From an uncultured Luteimonas sp. (GTDB lineage Bacteria > Pseudomonadota > Gammaproteobacteria > Xanthomonadales > Xanthomonadaceae), in the NCBI GenBank assembly GCA_934541015.1, contig CAKTDC010000005.1, forward strand, positions 47,989-111,988: DNA of 64,000 nucleotides. The letters are read 5' to 3'. Shown piece by piece: positions 48,459-57,574 of the stretch. Position 1 is the first letter of the stretch. Every line of letters starts with the position of its first letter. The translations under genes and the position numbers were made by a program. A model generated the notes under the pieces. That model saw only the letters and a list, made by a program, of their open reading frames with translations, did not search any database and had not been told where the DNA came from.

Positions 48459-49727
48459 TTACTCCTGGTCGGCCGCAGGCGCGGCTTCGGTCTTGCCGGC
48501 CGCGTCGGCGGCATCGGCGGCATCGGCGGCGTCGGCCGCATCGACGGGCGCCGGCGCGGCGGCCGGGGAGGCGGCGGCGGCAGGCGCGCGCGCGGCCACG
48601 GTCGCGGTCACCTCGACCGCGGCGCCGGGTTCGATCTTCTGCAGCCCTTCGACCACCACGCGGTCGCCGGCCTGCAGGCCGGACTCGACCAGCCACTGGT
48701 CGCCGATGGTCTGGCTGACCACCACCGGGCGCTGCTCGACCACGCCCTCGGCGTTGACCACCATCGCGGTGGTGTTGCCGCGCGGATCGCGGGCGACGCC
48801 GCGCTGCGGCACCAGCACCGCGTCGCTGCGCACGCCCGCACCCAGCTGCGCGCGCACGTACATGCCCGGCATCAGCACGTGGCCGGGGTTGGGCACCTCC
48901 ACGCGCAGCGCGTAGCTGCCGGTTCCCGGGTCGACCGCGACCTCGGAGAACTTCAGGGTGCCGGCGTGCGGGAACGTGCTGCCGTCCTCGAGCAGGATGC
49001 GCACCGGCAGCGCCTCCTCGCCGCGCTGCAGCCGGCCCTCGGCCAGCGAGCGCCGCAGCTCCAGCAGCTCGGTGCTGGACTGGGTGAGGTCGACGTAGAT
49101 CGGGTCGAGCTGCTGCACGGTGGCCAGCGGCTGCGGCTGGTTGGCGGTGACCAGCGCGCCCTGGGTGACGCTGGAGCGGCCGATGCGGCCGGCGATGGGC
49201 GAGGTGATGCGGGCGTGGCCGAGGGTCACGTTGGCCGCGTCCAGCGCGGCCCGCGCCGCGCCGACGTCGGCCTCGGCCTGGGCCAGCGCCGCCGTGGCGT
49301 TGTCGTGGTCCTGGCGGCTCACGGCGCCGGCGGTCACCAGCTCGCCGGTGCGCTGCGCGGTCAGGCGCGCAGCGACCACGGTGGCCTCGGCGCGCTTGAG
49401 CTGCGCGCGCGCGCTGTTGGCGGCGGCGCGGTAGGTGGCGTCGTCGATCTGGTACAGCGGCTGTCCGGCCTCGACGATCTCTCCCTCGTCGAACAGGCGG
49501 CGCGCGACCAGGCCGTTGACCTGCGGGCGCACCTCGGCGATCAGCCAGGCGCTGGTGCGGCCGGGCAGCTCGCGGCTGATCGTGACCGGCTGCGATTCGA
49601 GCACGGCAACGGTCACTGCCGGCGCGGGCGGAGCCTCGTCGGGGGCGGCACCGCCGCAGGCGGCGAGCGCGAGGGCAAGTGCGGCGGAGGCGAACAGGGG
49701 GCGGGCACGGCGGGCGGTCATGGGCAT
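48459..49727 (-). CDS. RND efflux periplasmic adaptor (AcrA/SmeD-like lipoprotein)
   Basis: A 422-aa membrane-fusion lipoprotein (ALALAACGG). PVTISRELPGRTSAWLIAEVRPQVNGLVARRLFDEGEIVEAGQPLYQIDDATY is the lipoyl/beta-barrel start, followed by an alpha-hairpin (LKRAEATVVAARLTAQRTGELVTAGAVSRQDHDNATAALAQAEADVGAARAAL) and VTLGHARITSPIAGRIGRSSVTQGALV. The C-terminus is an Ala/Asp repeat (AADAADAADAADAAG). First gene of the pump operon; ATG at 49727, with AAGG upstream. Driven by the promoter at 49820-49849. Confidence 0.94.
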   Translation of the reverse strand: MPMTARRARPLFASAALALALAACGGAAPDEAPPAPAVTVAVLESQPVTISRELPGRTSAWLIAEVRPQVNGLVARRLFDEGEIVEAGQPLYQIDDATYRAAANSARAQLKRAEATVVAARLTAQRTGELVTAGAVSRQDHDNATAALAQAEADVGAARAALDAANVTLGHARITSPIAGRIGRSSVTQGALVTANQPQPLATVQQLDPIYVDLTQSSTELLELRRSLAEGRLQRGEEALPVRILLEDGSTFPHAGTLKFSEVAVDPGTGSYALRVEVPNPGHVLMPGMYVRAQLGAGVRSDAVLVPQRGVARDPRGNTTAMVVNAEGVVEQRPVVVSQTIGDQWLVESGLQAGDRVVVEGLQKIEPGAAVEVTATVAARAPAAAASPAAAPAPVDAADAADAADAADAAGKTEAAPAADQE

Positions 49728-49819
49728 GGGAGGGACCTTGTGCGGAGTCTGAAAAGTGGACGCCCAGCAGCCGGGGACCCCCGCGGGGGCCGGTGCTGGG
49801 CGTTGGAAGGAATGGTGTT

Positions 49820-49849
49820 AATATACATACATGGATGTATGTTAGTCAA
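49820..49849 (-). promoter_or_regulatory. RND pump promoter with 18-bp TetR operator palindrome
   Basis: On the minus strand -35 TTGACT (49844-49849), an 18-bp spacer and -10 TATATT (49820-49825) point to the adaptor gene. The spacer contains the perfect palindrome ACATACAT-GG-ATGTATGT (49825-49842), resembling the SmeT operator. Binding of the divergent TetR protein would shut the promoter and probably its own. Confidence 0.85.
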
Positions 49850-49882
49850 CGGCGTAAACTCGAGCCCGCAACCGGAAGAGCA

Positions 49883-50524
49883 ATGGCACGCAGGACCAAA
49901 AAAGACGCGGAAGCCACGCGCGAGGGCATCCTCGACGCGGCGGAGGACTGTTTCTGCGAGAACGGACTGTTCCACACCAGCCTCGAGGCCATCGCCTCCC
50001 GCGCGGGGGTCACCCGTGGCGCAGTCTACTGGCATTTCCGGAACAAGGCCGAGGTCCTCGACGCGGTGGTGAACCGGGTCAGCGTGCCCTTCTTCCACGG
50101 CCTGGAGCGGGTCTCGCGCGCCGACGGCACCACCCCGCTGCTGGATCTCTACCAGACCCTGCGCAGCGCCTTCAGCGACCTGGTCCACGTGCCGCGCGTG
50201 CGCGCAGTGCTGGAGGTGATCGAGCTGCGCAGCGAGATCCTGCCCGGCGACGACACCGTCGGCGCCATCCGCCGCAGCGGCATCGCCACCACCCAGGCGC
50301 GCATCACCGCCGCCTTCGCGCGCGCCGCCACCCTGGGCCAGCTGCGCGAAGGCATGGATCCGGCCAGCTGCGCGCGCACCCTGCACTTCCTGATCGGCGG
50401 CGCGATCCGCATGCACCTGCTGGCGCCGGACGAGATCGACCTGGAGCGCGACGGCCTGGCCGCCATCGACCTGGCCCTGCGCGCGGTCGCGCGCGATCCG
50501 GCGCAGTTCGACGCCCTGGCCTGA
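49883..50524 (+). CDS. TetR-family repressor of the RND pump (AcrR/SmeT/TtgR-like)
   Basis: A 213-aa regulator. N-terminal HTH: ATREGILDAAEDCFCENGLFHTSLEAIASRAGVTRGAVYWHFRNKAEVLDAV is the AcrR/TtgR type (GVTRGAVYWHFRNK). The C-terminal helical domain should bind drugs and release the repressor from the operator 40-58 bp upstream of its ATG. Divergent from the adaptor-transporter-channel operon, the same layout as smeT-smeDEF of Stenotrophomonas. The ATG at 49883 follows GGAAGAG. Confidence 0.92.
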   Translation: MARRTKKDAEATREGILDAAEDCFCENGLFHTSLEAIASRAGVTRGAVYWHFRNKAEVLDAVVNRVSVPFFHGLERVSRADGTTPLLDLYQTLRSAFSDLVHVPRVRAVLEVIELRSEILPGDDTVGAIRRSGIATTQARITAAFARAATLGQLREGMDPASCARTLHFLIGGAIRMHLLAPDEIDLERDGLAAIDLALRAVARDPAQFDALA

Positions 50525-50541
50525 ACCCTTGCGCAGACGCG

Positions 50542-50577
50542 CCGGGGCCGCCGCACCTGGCGATGCAGCGGCCCCGG
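50542..50577. terminator. Hairpin between tetR and yceI stops
   Basis: Arms CCGGGGCCGC and GCGGCCCCGG (10 bp, perfect) flank a 16-base loop between the convergent stops at 50524 and 50605. No T-run on either side. Confidence 0.5.
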
Positions 50578-50604
50578 GGGTCGCGAACGGAACCGGGCGC
50601 AGGC

Positions 50605-51195
50605 TCAACCCTGCTTGGGCACGCCCGCCTCGGTGGTGATGCGCAGCTGCACCTCGTCGCTGACGTTGGGCGCATACATGCCCAGGTCGAAGTCGGTGCG
50701 CCTGATCGTGGTCACCGCGTCGAAGCCCGCGGCCGGCTGGCCGGTCATCGGGTTGACATCGACCCGGTTGATGGTGGCGTCGAGCACCACCGGCCGGGTG
50801 ATGTTCTTGATGGTCAGGTCGCCGGTGATCGTCAGCCTGCCCTCACCGGCCGATTCCACGGCGGTACTCCTGAAGCTGGCCTCCGGGTACTTCTCCGCGT
50901 CGAAGAAGTCGGCGTTGCGCAGGTGCTCGTCGAAGGCCTTCACGTGCGAGGACAGGCCGGCCAGCGGCAGCACCACCTCGACGCTGGAGGCGGCGACATT
51001 GTCCGGGTCATAGGTGATCGTGCCCTCGACCTGGCCGAAGTGGGCGATCGGGTTGGAGAAGCCGAAGTGGCTCCACTGCGCGACCACGTCGGTGTGGGTC
51101 GGGTCGATGGTGTAGGTGGTCGGCGCGGCGTAGGCGTAGACCGATGCGGCGATCAGGGCGCTGGCCAGGACGGCGCGCGAGAAGCGGTTGTTCAT
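50605..51195 (-). CDS. YceI-family periplasmic protein
   Basis: A 196-aa exported YceI protein (signal MNNRFSRAVLASALIAASVYAYA). Full-length lipocalin-like barrel: TYTIDPTHTDVVAQWSHFGFSNPIAHFGQVEGTITYDPDN, HLRNADFFDAEKYPEASFRS, GDLTIKNITRPVVLDATINR and RRTDFDLGMYAPNVSDEVQLRI, the classical signature. It probably binds a polyisoprenoid or quinone-like lipid. CGGAGG precedes the ATG at 51195. Divergent across an AT-rich region from a pirin, cytochrome b561, YceI set. Confidence 0.92.
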   Translation of the reverse strand: MNNRFSRAVLASALIAASVYAYAAPTTYTIDPTHTDVVAQWSHFGFSNPIAHFGQVEGTITYDPDNVAASSVEVVLPLAGLSSHVKAFDEHLRNADFFDAEKYPEASFRSTAVESAGEGRLTITGDLTIKNITRPVVLDATINRVDVNPMTGQPAAGFDAVTTIRRTDFDLGMYAPNVSDEVQLRITTEAGVPKQG

Positions 51196-51498
51196 GGGAA
51201 ACCTCCGGAGCAGTGTGGGAACGAATGGGTCGGTGGCCGGGCCGGCGGGTGCGGCCCGGGACAGGCACAGAATATCGTTCTGAATTTTGATATCATACCA
51301 ATTCAATGAAATCTATTATATCATTTATAGAACAATTGCGCCACAACGCGCGGATTGCAGCGCTCCCCCATCACCGCCCTCGATATTTCTATATACGGAA
51401 CAATTGATCATCATTTTTGTTATTTATTCTGAAAAACAATACAATCACACTGCACCCCGTCGCGGCACCCGCGCCGCATCCGTTCCAGGAGGCACCCG
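51196..51498. promoter_or_regulatory. AT-rich divergent promoter island between yceI and pirin
   Basis: Unlike the GC-rich surroundings, this 300-bp stretch is rich in A and T and holds no gene. For the pirin side, -35 TTGTTA (51417-51422), a 17-bp spacer and -10 TACAAT (51440-51445) form a strong sigma-70 promoter. Two direct repeats RGAACAATTG occur at 51329-51338 and 51397-51406, each centred on CAATTG, and may be regulator sites. A -10-like GATATT lies on the yceI side near 51269-51275. Confidence 0.75.
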
Positions 51499-52206
51499 AT
51501 GATCACCCTGCGCCCCGCCAATGAACGCGGCCACGCCAACCACGGCTGGCTCGATTCCTGGCACAGCTTTTCCTTCGCCGGCTACCGCGATCCGCGCCAC
51601 GTCCACTGGGGACCGCTGCGCGTGATCAACGAGGACCGGGTGCAGGCCGGCCAGGGCTTCGGCGCCCACAGCCACAGCGACATGGAGATCATCAGCTACG
51701 TGCTCGACGGCGCGCTCGCGCACCGCGACTCGATGGGCAACGCCGCCAGCATCGTGCCCGGCGAAGTGCAGCGCATGAGCGCCGGCACCGGCGTCACCCA
51801 TTCCGAGTACAACCACGAGGCCGACCGCAGCACCCACTTCCTGCAGATCTGGATCATCCCCGACACCATGGGCATCCGCCCCGGCTACGAGCAGAAGGCC
51901 TACAGCGACGCCGAGAAGCGCGGCCGCCTGCGCCTGGTCGCCAGCCCGGGGGGCAGCGACGGCTCGGTCCACCTCCAGCAGGACGCGCGCATGTACGCGG
52001 GCCTGTTCGACGCCGGCGAAAGCGCGGCGCTGGACATCGCCCCCGGTCGTCTGGCCTATGTGCACATGGCCCGCGGCCGCGCAGTGGTCAACGGCATGAG
52101 CCTGTCGGCCGGCGACGCCCTGCTGTACGCCGACGAGCCGCGGGTGGAGATCGAGCGCGGCGACGGCGCCGAGATCCTCGTGTTCGACCTGCCGCGCCTT
52201 CAGTAA
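51499..52206 (+). CDS. Pirin-family protein (YhhW-like)
   Basis: A 235-aa bicupin. HANHGWLDSWHSFSFAGYRDPRHVHWGPLRVINEDRV and GFGAHSHSDMEIISYVLDGALAHRDSMGNAA provide the metal ligands of the N-terminal cupin (His, His, His, Glu); VTHSEYNHEADRSTHFLQIWIIPD follows. YhhW-type pirins act as quercetinases or metal-dependent sensors. CAGGAGG lies upstream of the ATG at 51499, with a good promoter about 50 bp further. First of a probable three-gene operon with cytochrome b561 and YceI, suggesting a redox-stress function. Confidence 0.92.
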   Translation: MITLRPANERGHANHGWLDSWHSFSFAGYRDPRHVHWGPLRVINEDRVQAGQGFGAHSHSDMEIISYVLDGALAHRDSMGNAASIVPGEVQRMSAGTGVTHSEYNHEADRSTHFLQIWIIPDTMGIRPGYEQKAYSDAEKRGRLRLVASPGGSDGSVHLQQDARMYAGLFDAGESAALDIAPGRLAYVHMARGRAVVNGMSLSAGDALLYADEPRVEIERGDGAEILVFDLPRLQ

Positions 52207-52231
52207 CCGATCCCGAAACGGAGCCGACGCC

Positions 52232-52813
52232 ATGCAACTGCGCAATTCCGAACGCCGCTGGGGGGCCGTCAGCATGCTGCTGCACTGGGCCATCGTGATC
52301 CTCATCGGCTGGCTGGCCTGGCTGGGCCTGACCATGGTCGACATGCCGCCCACGCCGGCCAAGATCAACGCCTACGCGCTGCACAAGTCGCTGGGCCTGA
52401 CCCTGCTGGCGCTGGTGACGCTGCGCATCGCGTGGCGGCTGTTCGCCGGCGCGCCGCAGCCGGTGGCGGGCACGCCGACCTGGCAGGCACGCATCGCCTC
52501 GCTCACCCACTGGGCACTGTACGCGCTGATGTTCGCCATCCCGCTCAGCGGCTGGGTGTTCAACTCGGCCTCGGGCTACCCGCTGCAGTGGTTCAAGCAG
52601 TTCAACCTGCCGGCGATCGCCGGGCGCAGCGAGGAGCTGGCCGCGACCGCCATCCAGGTGCACGAATACGGCTTCTGGCTGCTGATCCTGCTGGTGCTGG
52701 CGCACGCCGGCGCCGCCTTCTACCACCACCTGTTCCAGGGCGACGACACCCTGCGGCGCATGCTTCCTTCGCTGCGCCGCGCCGCGCCCGCCGACCCCTC
52801 CCCGGAGAACTGA
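52232..52813 (+). CDS. Cytochrome b561 (YodB-like)
   Basis: A 193-aa inner-membrane dihaem cytochrome with four membrane segments. Histidines in LLHWAIVILIGWL, ALHKSLGLTLLALVTLRIAWRL, LTHWALYALMFAIPLSGW and VHEYGFWLLILLVLAHAGAAFYHHLF are in the expected positions for haem ligation. It should move electrons between quinone and periplasmic partners. It is 25 bp after pirin and one base before the yceI start, so the three are co-expressed. Confidence 0.92.
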   Translation: MQLRNSERRWGAVSMLLHWAIVILIGWLAWLGLTMVDMPPTPAKINAYALHKSLGLTLLALVTLRIAWRLFAGAPQPVAGTPTWQARIASLTHWALYALMFAIPLSGWVFNSASGYPLQWFKQFNLPAIAGRSEELAATAIQVHEYGFWLLILLVLAHAGAAFYHHLFQGDDTLRRMLPSLRRAAPADPSPEN

Positions 52814-52814
52814 C

Positions 52815-53372
52815 ATGAGCATCCGCAACCGCATCCTCCCGCTGGCGCTGGCCGCCGCCTTCGTGGCCGCGCCCGCCGCCGCCGCCGACTACGTCCAGTC
52901 CTCGGGCGCGCTGAGCTTCGCCAGCAAGTACCAGGGCGAGACCTTCACCGGCCTGTTTCCCGACTTCAGGACCACGCTGAGCTTCGACCCGGCCGCACCC
53001 CAGGACGCGAAGCTGGACGTGACCATTCCGCTGGCCAGCGCCGACACCGGCAACAGCGACCGCGACAGCACGCTCAAGGCCGCGGACTTCTTCAACGTGG
53101 CCGGGTTCGCCACCGCGCGCTACACCGCCAGCGGCTTCCGCAGCCTCGGCGACAACCGCTACGCGGCCGACGGCACGCTCGAGCTGCGCGGGGTGAAGAA
53201 GCCGGTCACGCTGACCTTCACCTGGAGCGACGGCGAGCGCCCGGTGCTGTCGGGCCGGGCGCGGGTCAAGCGCCTGGACTTCGGCGTCGGCGCGGGCGAC
53301 TGGGGCGACCTGTCGATCATCCCGGACGATGTCGCGGTCTCCACCCGGGTGACCTTCAAGCCGGCGCCCTGA
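52815..53372 (+). CDS. YceI-family periplasmic protein (cytochrome b561-linked)
   Basis: A 185-aa exported YceI (signal MSIRNRILPLALAAAFVAAPAAAA). GALSFASKYQGETFTGLFPDFRTTLSFDPAAPQDAKLDVTIPLASADTGNSDRDSTLKAADFFNV and LELRGVKKPVTLTFTW are the family blocks. YceI-b561 pairs are frequent in proteobacteria; the YceI may carry a quinone-like redox lipid to the cytochrome, which is inference. ATG begins two bases after the cytochrome stop. Confidence 0.92.
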   Translation: MSIRNRILPLALAAAFVAAPAAAADYVQSSGALSFASKYQGETFTGLFPDFRTTLSFDPAAPQDAKLDVTIPLASADTGNSDRDSTLKAADFFNVAGFATARYTASGFRSLGDNRYAADGTLELRGVKKPVTLTFTWSDGERPVLSGRARVKRLDFGVGAGDWGDLSIIPDDVAVSTRVTFKPAP

Positions 53373-53473
53373 CCGGGGCGCGGTGCGGAGCAGGTGGCGA
53401 AAGCGCCGGGCAGCGGCGCCCCGCAGGCGCCACCGCAACCAGGCGGTGACGGGCGGCGGGTAACATCGGTGCG

Positions 53474-56278
53474 ATGGATGCACGCCGACCGCCTCCGCCC
53501 GCGCCCTGGGCCGACGAGCCCGGGGATCTCGCGGATCTGCTGGGCTCGGATCCGCGAACCGGCCTGACCGCCGCCGAGGCCGCGCGGCGGCTCGAAGCCC
53601 ACGGCCCCAACGAGCTCGCCAGCGAGCCGCCGGTGCCGGCGTGGAAGCGGTTCCTCGCCCAGTTCCGCGACCCCCTGATCTACCTGCTGCTCGCCGCCAT
53701 CGCCATCTCGATCGTGGCCTGGGCCATCGAGGGCGCCGGCGGCTGGCCGGTGGACGCGGTGGTGATCGCGGCCATCGTCGTGCTCAACGCCGTGCTGGGG
53801 TTCGTGCAGGAGGCCAAGGCCTCGAGCGCCGTGGCGGCGCTGGCGAAGATGACCGAGGTGACCTCGTCGGTGCTGCGCGATGGCGTGGTCGCGCGCATTC
53901 CCAGCCGCGAGCTGGTCCCCGGCGACGTGCTCTTGCTCGCCGAGGGCGACGCGGTCGGCGCCGACGCGCGCCTGTTCCAGGCCGCGGCGCTGAGCGTGCA
54001 GGAAGCCTCGCTGACCGGCGAAAGCGCGCCGGTCGCCAAGGACGTGGCCGCGGTACCCGCCGACGCCGCGCTCGCCGAACGCGACTCGATGGTGTTCAAG
54101 GGCACCGCGGTCGGCCAGGGCACGGCGCGCGCGCTGGTCACCGCCACCGGCATGGACACGCAGATGGGCAGCATCGCCGGCATGCTCGACGCCGCGCGCA
54201 AGGAGCAGACGCCGCTGCAGCTGGAGGTGGGCCGGCTCGGACGCATGCTCGGCATCGCCGTGGTGGCGGTGGCCCTGGTGGTGATGGCCACGCTGTTCCT
54301 GGTCGCCGACATCGACGGTATGGGCGAGGCGGTCACCGTGCTGCTGCTGGGCGTGTCGCTGGCGGTGGCGGCCGTGCCCGAGGGGCTGCCCGCGATCCTG
54401 TCGGTGGTGCTGGCCCTGGGCGTGCAGCGCATGGCGCGGCGCAACGCCATCGTCAAACGCCTGTCCTCGGTGGAGACGCTGGGCTCGGCCTCGGTGATCT
54501 GCTCGGACAAGACCGGCACCCTGACCCGCTCGGAGATGACCATCCAGCACGTGGCCACGGCCTCGGGCGTCAGCCGCCTCACCGGCGTGGGCTACGTGCC
54601 CGAGGGCGAAGTGCTGGCCGCGGACGGCGGCGCGCCCTCGCCCGGGCAGCGCGCCGAGGACATCGTGGTGCTCAGCGGCGGCAGCCTGGCCAACAACGCG
54701 CAGCTGCGCCGCAACGAGGACGGCGAGTGGGAGATCCAGGGCGACCCGACCGAAGCGGCCTTCCTCGTCGCCGAACGCAAGCTCGGCCTGCACGAGCGCC
54801 GCAGCCGCCGCTTCGACCAGCTGCGCGAGATCCCGTTCTCGTCCGAGCGCAAGATGATGTCGACCGTCAACGTCGACCACGAGCACGACGACCAGCGGGT
54901 ACTGATCGCCAAGGGCGCGCCCGACGTGCTGCTCGACCGCTGCAGCCACGCCCGCGTGGGCATGGACGTGGTGCCGCTGGACGAGGGCCTGCGCGAGCGC
55001 ATCCTCGGCGACGTCGCGGCCATGGCCGGCGACGCGCTGCGCACCCTGGGCGTGGCCTACCGGCCGCTGGCCGCGGGCGAGGAGGACGGCGACGACGGCG
55101 AGCTCGAGCGCGGGCTGGCCTACGTCGGCACCGTCGGCATCATCGATCCGCCGCGCGAGGAGGCGGCGGTGGCGATCGCGCAGGCGCAGCGCGCGGGCAT
55201 CCGCGTGGTGATGATCACCGGCGACCACCCGGCCACCGCGGCGCGCATCGCCGGGGAACTGGGCATCGCCGGCGACGGCGGCGCGCTGTCGGGCCGCGAT
55301 CTCGATGCGCTGGACGACGCCGCCTTCGATGCCGCCGTCCGCCACACCGCCGTGTTCGCGCGCGTCGCGCCCGAGCACAAGCTGCGCATCGTCGACGCGC
55401 TGCAGGCGCAGGGCAACGTGGTGGCGATGACCGGCGACGGCGTCAACGACGCGCCGGCGCTGAAGTCGGCCGACATCGGCGTGGCCATGGGCATCACCGG
55501 CACCGAGGTCAGCAAGGAGGCGGCGGACATGATCCTGGCCGACGACAACTTCGCGACCATCGTCGACGCGGTGCGCGAGGGCCGCGGCATCTTCGACAAC
55601 ATCCGCAAGTTCCTGCGCTACCTGCTGTCGTCGAACATGGGCGAGGTGCTGACCGTGTTCCTGGGCGTGGTGCTGGCCGGCACGATCGGCCTGTCCAGCG
55701 GCGACGGCAGCCTGGTGCTGCCGCTGCTGGCCACGCAGATCCTGTGGATCAACCTGGTCACCGACGCCGGCCCGGCGCTGGCCATGGGCCTGGACCCGAC
55801 CGCCGACGACGTGATGGCGCGGCGGCCGCGGCGGCTGGACGAGCGCGTGATCGACGGCGCGATGTGGTCGAACGTGCTGCAGACCGGCCTGGTGATGGCG
55901 GTGGCCACCCTGCTGACCCTGGACATGTACCTGCCCGGCGGCCTGCTCGACGGCGACCGCAGCCTCGACAGCGCGCGCACCGCGGCCTTCACCACCCTGG
56001 TGTTCGCGCAGCTGTTCAACTGCTTCAACGCCCGCTCCGACCGCGCCAGCGCATTCCAGGCGCCGTTCTCCAACGCCTGGCTGTGGGCGGCGATCGCGCT
56101 GTCGGCGCTGCTGCAGCTGGCGGTGGTGCAGCTGGAGGTGCTCAACGCCGCCTTCGGCACCGTGCCGCTGGATGCCTCGCAGTGGCTGGCCTGCTTCGCC
56201 ATGGCCAGCGCCGTGCTCTGGTACGGCGAACTGCGCAAGCTGCTGGCGCGCGCCCTGCGCGGGCGCGGGCGGCCGTGA
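53474..56278 (+). CDS. Cation-transporting P-type ATPase (P2, Ca2+-type)
   Basis: A 934-aa P2-type ATPase. N-terminal cation_ATPase_N domain (GLTAAEAARRLEAHGPNELA), actuator with LTGESAPV, the membrane Pro motif AVPEGLPAILS, phosphorylation site CSDKTGTLT (Asp near residue 346), nucleotide block KGAPDVLLDRC, hinge MITGDHPATA and MTGDGVNDAPALKSADIGVAMG, then a C-terminal domain with NLVTDAGPALAMGLDP. The PEGLP and NxxTDA motifs fit Ca2+ or Na+/K+-like P2 pumps; specificity not decided. Overlaps by four bases with a Ca2+/Na+ exchanger gene. Confidence 0.93.
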   Translation: MDARRPPPPAPWADEPGDLADLLGSDPRTGLTAAEAARRLEAHGPNELASEPPVPAWKRFLAQFRDPLIYLLLAAIAISIVAWAIEGAGGWPVDAVVIAAIVVLNAVLGFVQEAKASSAVAALAKMTEVTSSVLRDGVVARIPSRELVPGDVLLLAEGDAVGADARLFQAAALSVQEASLTGESAPVAKDVAAVPADAALAERDSMVFKGTAVGQGTARALVTATGMDTQMGSIAGMLDAARKEQTPLQLEVGRLGRMLGIAVVAVALVVMATLFLVADIDGMGEAVTVLLLGVSLAVAAVPEGLPAILSVVLALGVQRMARRNAIVKRLSSVETLGSASVICSDKTGTLTRSEMTIQHVATASGVSRLTGVGYVPEGEVLAADGGAPSPGQRAEDIVVLSGGSLANNAQLRRNEDGEWEIQGDPTEAAFLVAERKLGLHERRSRRFDQLREIPFSSERKMMSTVNVDHEHDDQRVLIAKGAPDVLLDRCSHARVGMDVVPLDEGLRERILGDVAAMAGDALRTLGVAYRPLAAGEEDGDDGELERGLAYVGTVGIIDPPREEAAVAIAQAQRAGIRVVMITGDHPATAARIAGELGIAGDGGALSGRDLDALDDAAFDAAVRHTAVFARVAPEHKLRIVDALQAQGNVVAMTGDGVNDAPALKSADIGVAMGITGTEVSKEAADMILADDNFATIVDAVREGRGIFDNIRKFLRYLLSSNMGEVLTVFLGVVLAGTIGLSSGDGSLVLPLLATQILWINLVTDAGPALAMGLDPTADDVMARRPRRLDERVIDGAMWSNVLQTGLVMAVATLLTLDMYLPGGLLDGDRSLDSARTAAFTTLVFAQLFNCFNARSDRASAFQAPFSNAWLWAAIALSALLQLAVVQLEVLNAAFGTVPLDASQWLACFAMASAVLWYGELRKLLARALRGRGRP

Positions 56279-57264
56279 TCACGCATCTGTTCTGGCTGCT
56301 GGTCGGCCTGGTGGCGCTGATCGCCGGCGCCGAGCTGCTCACCCGCGGCGGCACCCGGCTGGCCTCGCGCCTGGGCATCCGCCCGGTGCTGATCGGCCTG
56401 ACCGTGGTCGCGCTGGGCACGAGCATGCCCGAGCTCGCGGTGGGGCTGTGGTCGGTGGGCGACGGCGACGGTTCGCTGGCGGTGGGCAACGTCGTCGGCG
56501 CCAACATCATGAACATGCTGCTGACGCTGGGCCTGAGCGCGCTGCTGCTGCCGCTGGCGATCGAGATGCAGAGCCTGCGCTTCGACCTGCCGATGATGAC
56601 CGGCGCCGCGGTCATCCTGCTGGTGGCGGCCTGGGACCTGGAGCTCAGCCGCAGCGAAGGCCTGGTGATGCTGGTGTTCGGCGTGGTCTATCTGGCCGTG
56701 CTGGTGCAGACCTCGCGCAGCGAGAGCCGCGCGGTGCAGGCCGAGTTCGAGGCCGAGTACGGCGAGGCGGCGCTGTCGGACACCCTGCCGGCGCCGCGCG
56801 GGCGGTTCGCCCTGCTCAACGACCTGATGTGGCTGCTCGGCGGCATCGCCATCGTGGTGGTCGGCGCGGAGTGGCTGGTGGAAGGCGCGGGCGGCATCGC
56901 GCGCGCGTTCGGCGTGCCCGAGGCGGTGATCGGCCTGACCATCGTCGCCCTGGGCACCTCGTCGCCGGAGCTGGCGACCACGGTGGTGTCGACGCTGCGC
57001 CAGGAGCGCGACATCGCCATCGGCAACCTGCTGGGCAGCTGCGTGCTCAACATCTTCGTGATCCTGGGCATCACCGTGGCCTCGGTGCCGGTGCTGACCA
57101 TCGATCCTGAGCTGGTGCGCGTGGACATCCCGGTGATGGTGCTGGCCGCCATCGCCTGCGTGCCGGTCTTCGTGACCGGGCGCCGGGTGGGGCGCCTGGA
57201 GGGGCTGGCACTGCTGCTGGCCTACCTGGCCTACATGGGCTACCTGCTGGTGGTACGGACGTAG
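56275..57264 (+). CDS. Calcium/sodium antiporter (CaCA family, YrbG-like)
   Basis: A 329-aa inner-membrane exchanger with two inverted halves, each carrying an alpha-repeat: GLTVVALGTSMPELAVGLWSVG...GNVVGANIMNMLLTLG and GLTIVALGTSSPELATTVVSTL...GNLLGSCVLNIFVILG. About ten membrane segments. The GTG start at 56275 overlaps the ATPase stop (GTGA). Together the two genes form a cation-export unit, with primary and secondary transporters acting on the same ion, probably Ca2+. Confidence 0.93.
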   Translation: MITHLFWLLVGLVALIAGAELLTRGGTRLASRLGIRPVLIGLTVVALGTSMPELAVGLWSVGDGDGSLAVGNVVGANIMNMLLTLGLSALLLPLAIEMQSLRFDLPMMTGAAVILLVAAWDLELSRSEGLVMLVFGVVYLAVLVQTSRSESRAVQAEFEAEYGEAALSDTLPAPRGRFALLNDLMWLLGGIAIVVVGAEWLVEGAGGIARAFGVPEAVIGLTIVALGTSSPELATTVVSTLRQERDIAIGNLLGSCVLNIFVILGITVASVPVLTIDPELVRVDIPVMVLAAIACVPVFVTGRRVGRLEGLALLLAYLAYMGYLLVVRT

Positions 57265-57291
57265 GAAAGGTCTGGACAACTTGCTTTTGAT

Positions 57292-57407
57292 CGTCATTCC
57301 CGCGAAGGCGGGAACCCAGTGCCTTTGCTTTCAACACGCTGCAATTTGCTGGATGACCAGCACCCCGCGCTGCCGGGAAGCGCATCCCGCCTTCGCGGGA
57401 ATGACGA
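57292..57407. repeat. Inverted pair of REP-like palindromes
   Basis: GTCATTCCCGCGAAGGCGGG at 57293 and its reverse complement (CCCGCCTTCGCGGGAATGAC, ending near 57405) face each other about 70 bp apart, as in a REPIN. The single copy at 592-621 shares the core and the trailing CCAGTG. The pair lies in the 310-bp gap between the exchanger and the glutathionyl-hydroquinone reductase and could fold into one long hairpin. Confidence 0.85.
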
Positions 57408-57574
57408 GCTGTTCAGAGGTCCCCCGGGAAACGGCGCGCGCCTGCCGCCCTCCCCGCAACCGCGGCAACGACGACCACAGGGCTTCCCCGCGGAAAACGC
57501 GGCATCACGACGCGGCGGGCCCGCGCGCGCTAGGCTGGCGGCAACGGAGCACGCGTCCGCACACGGGAGGCACC

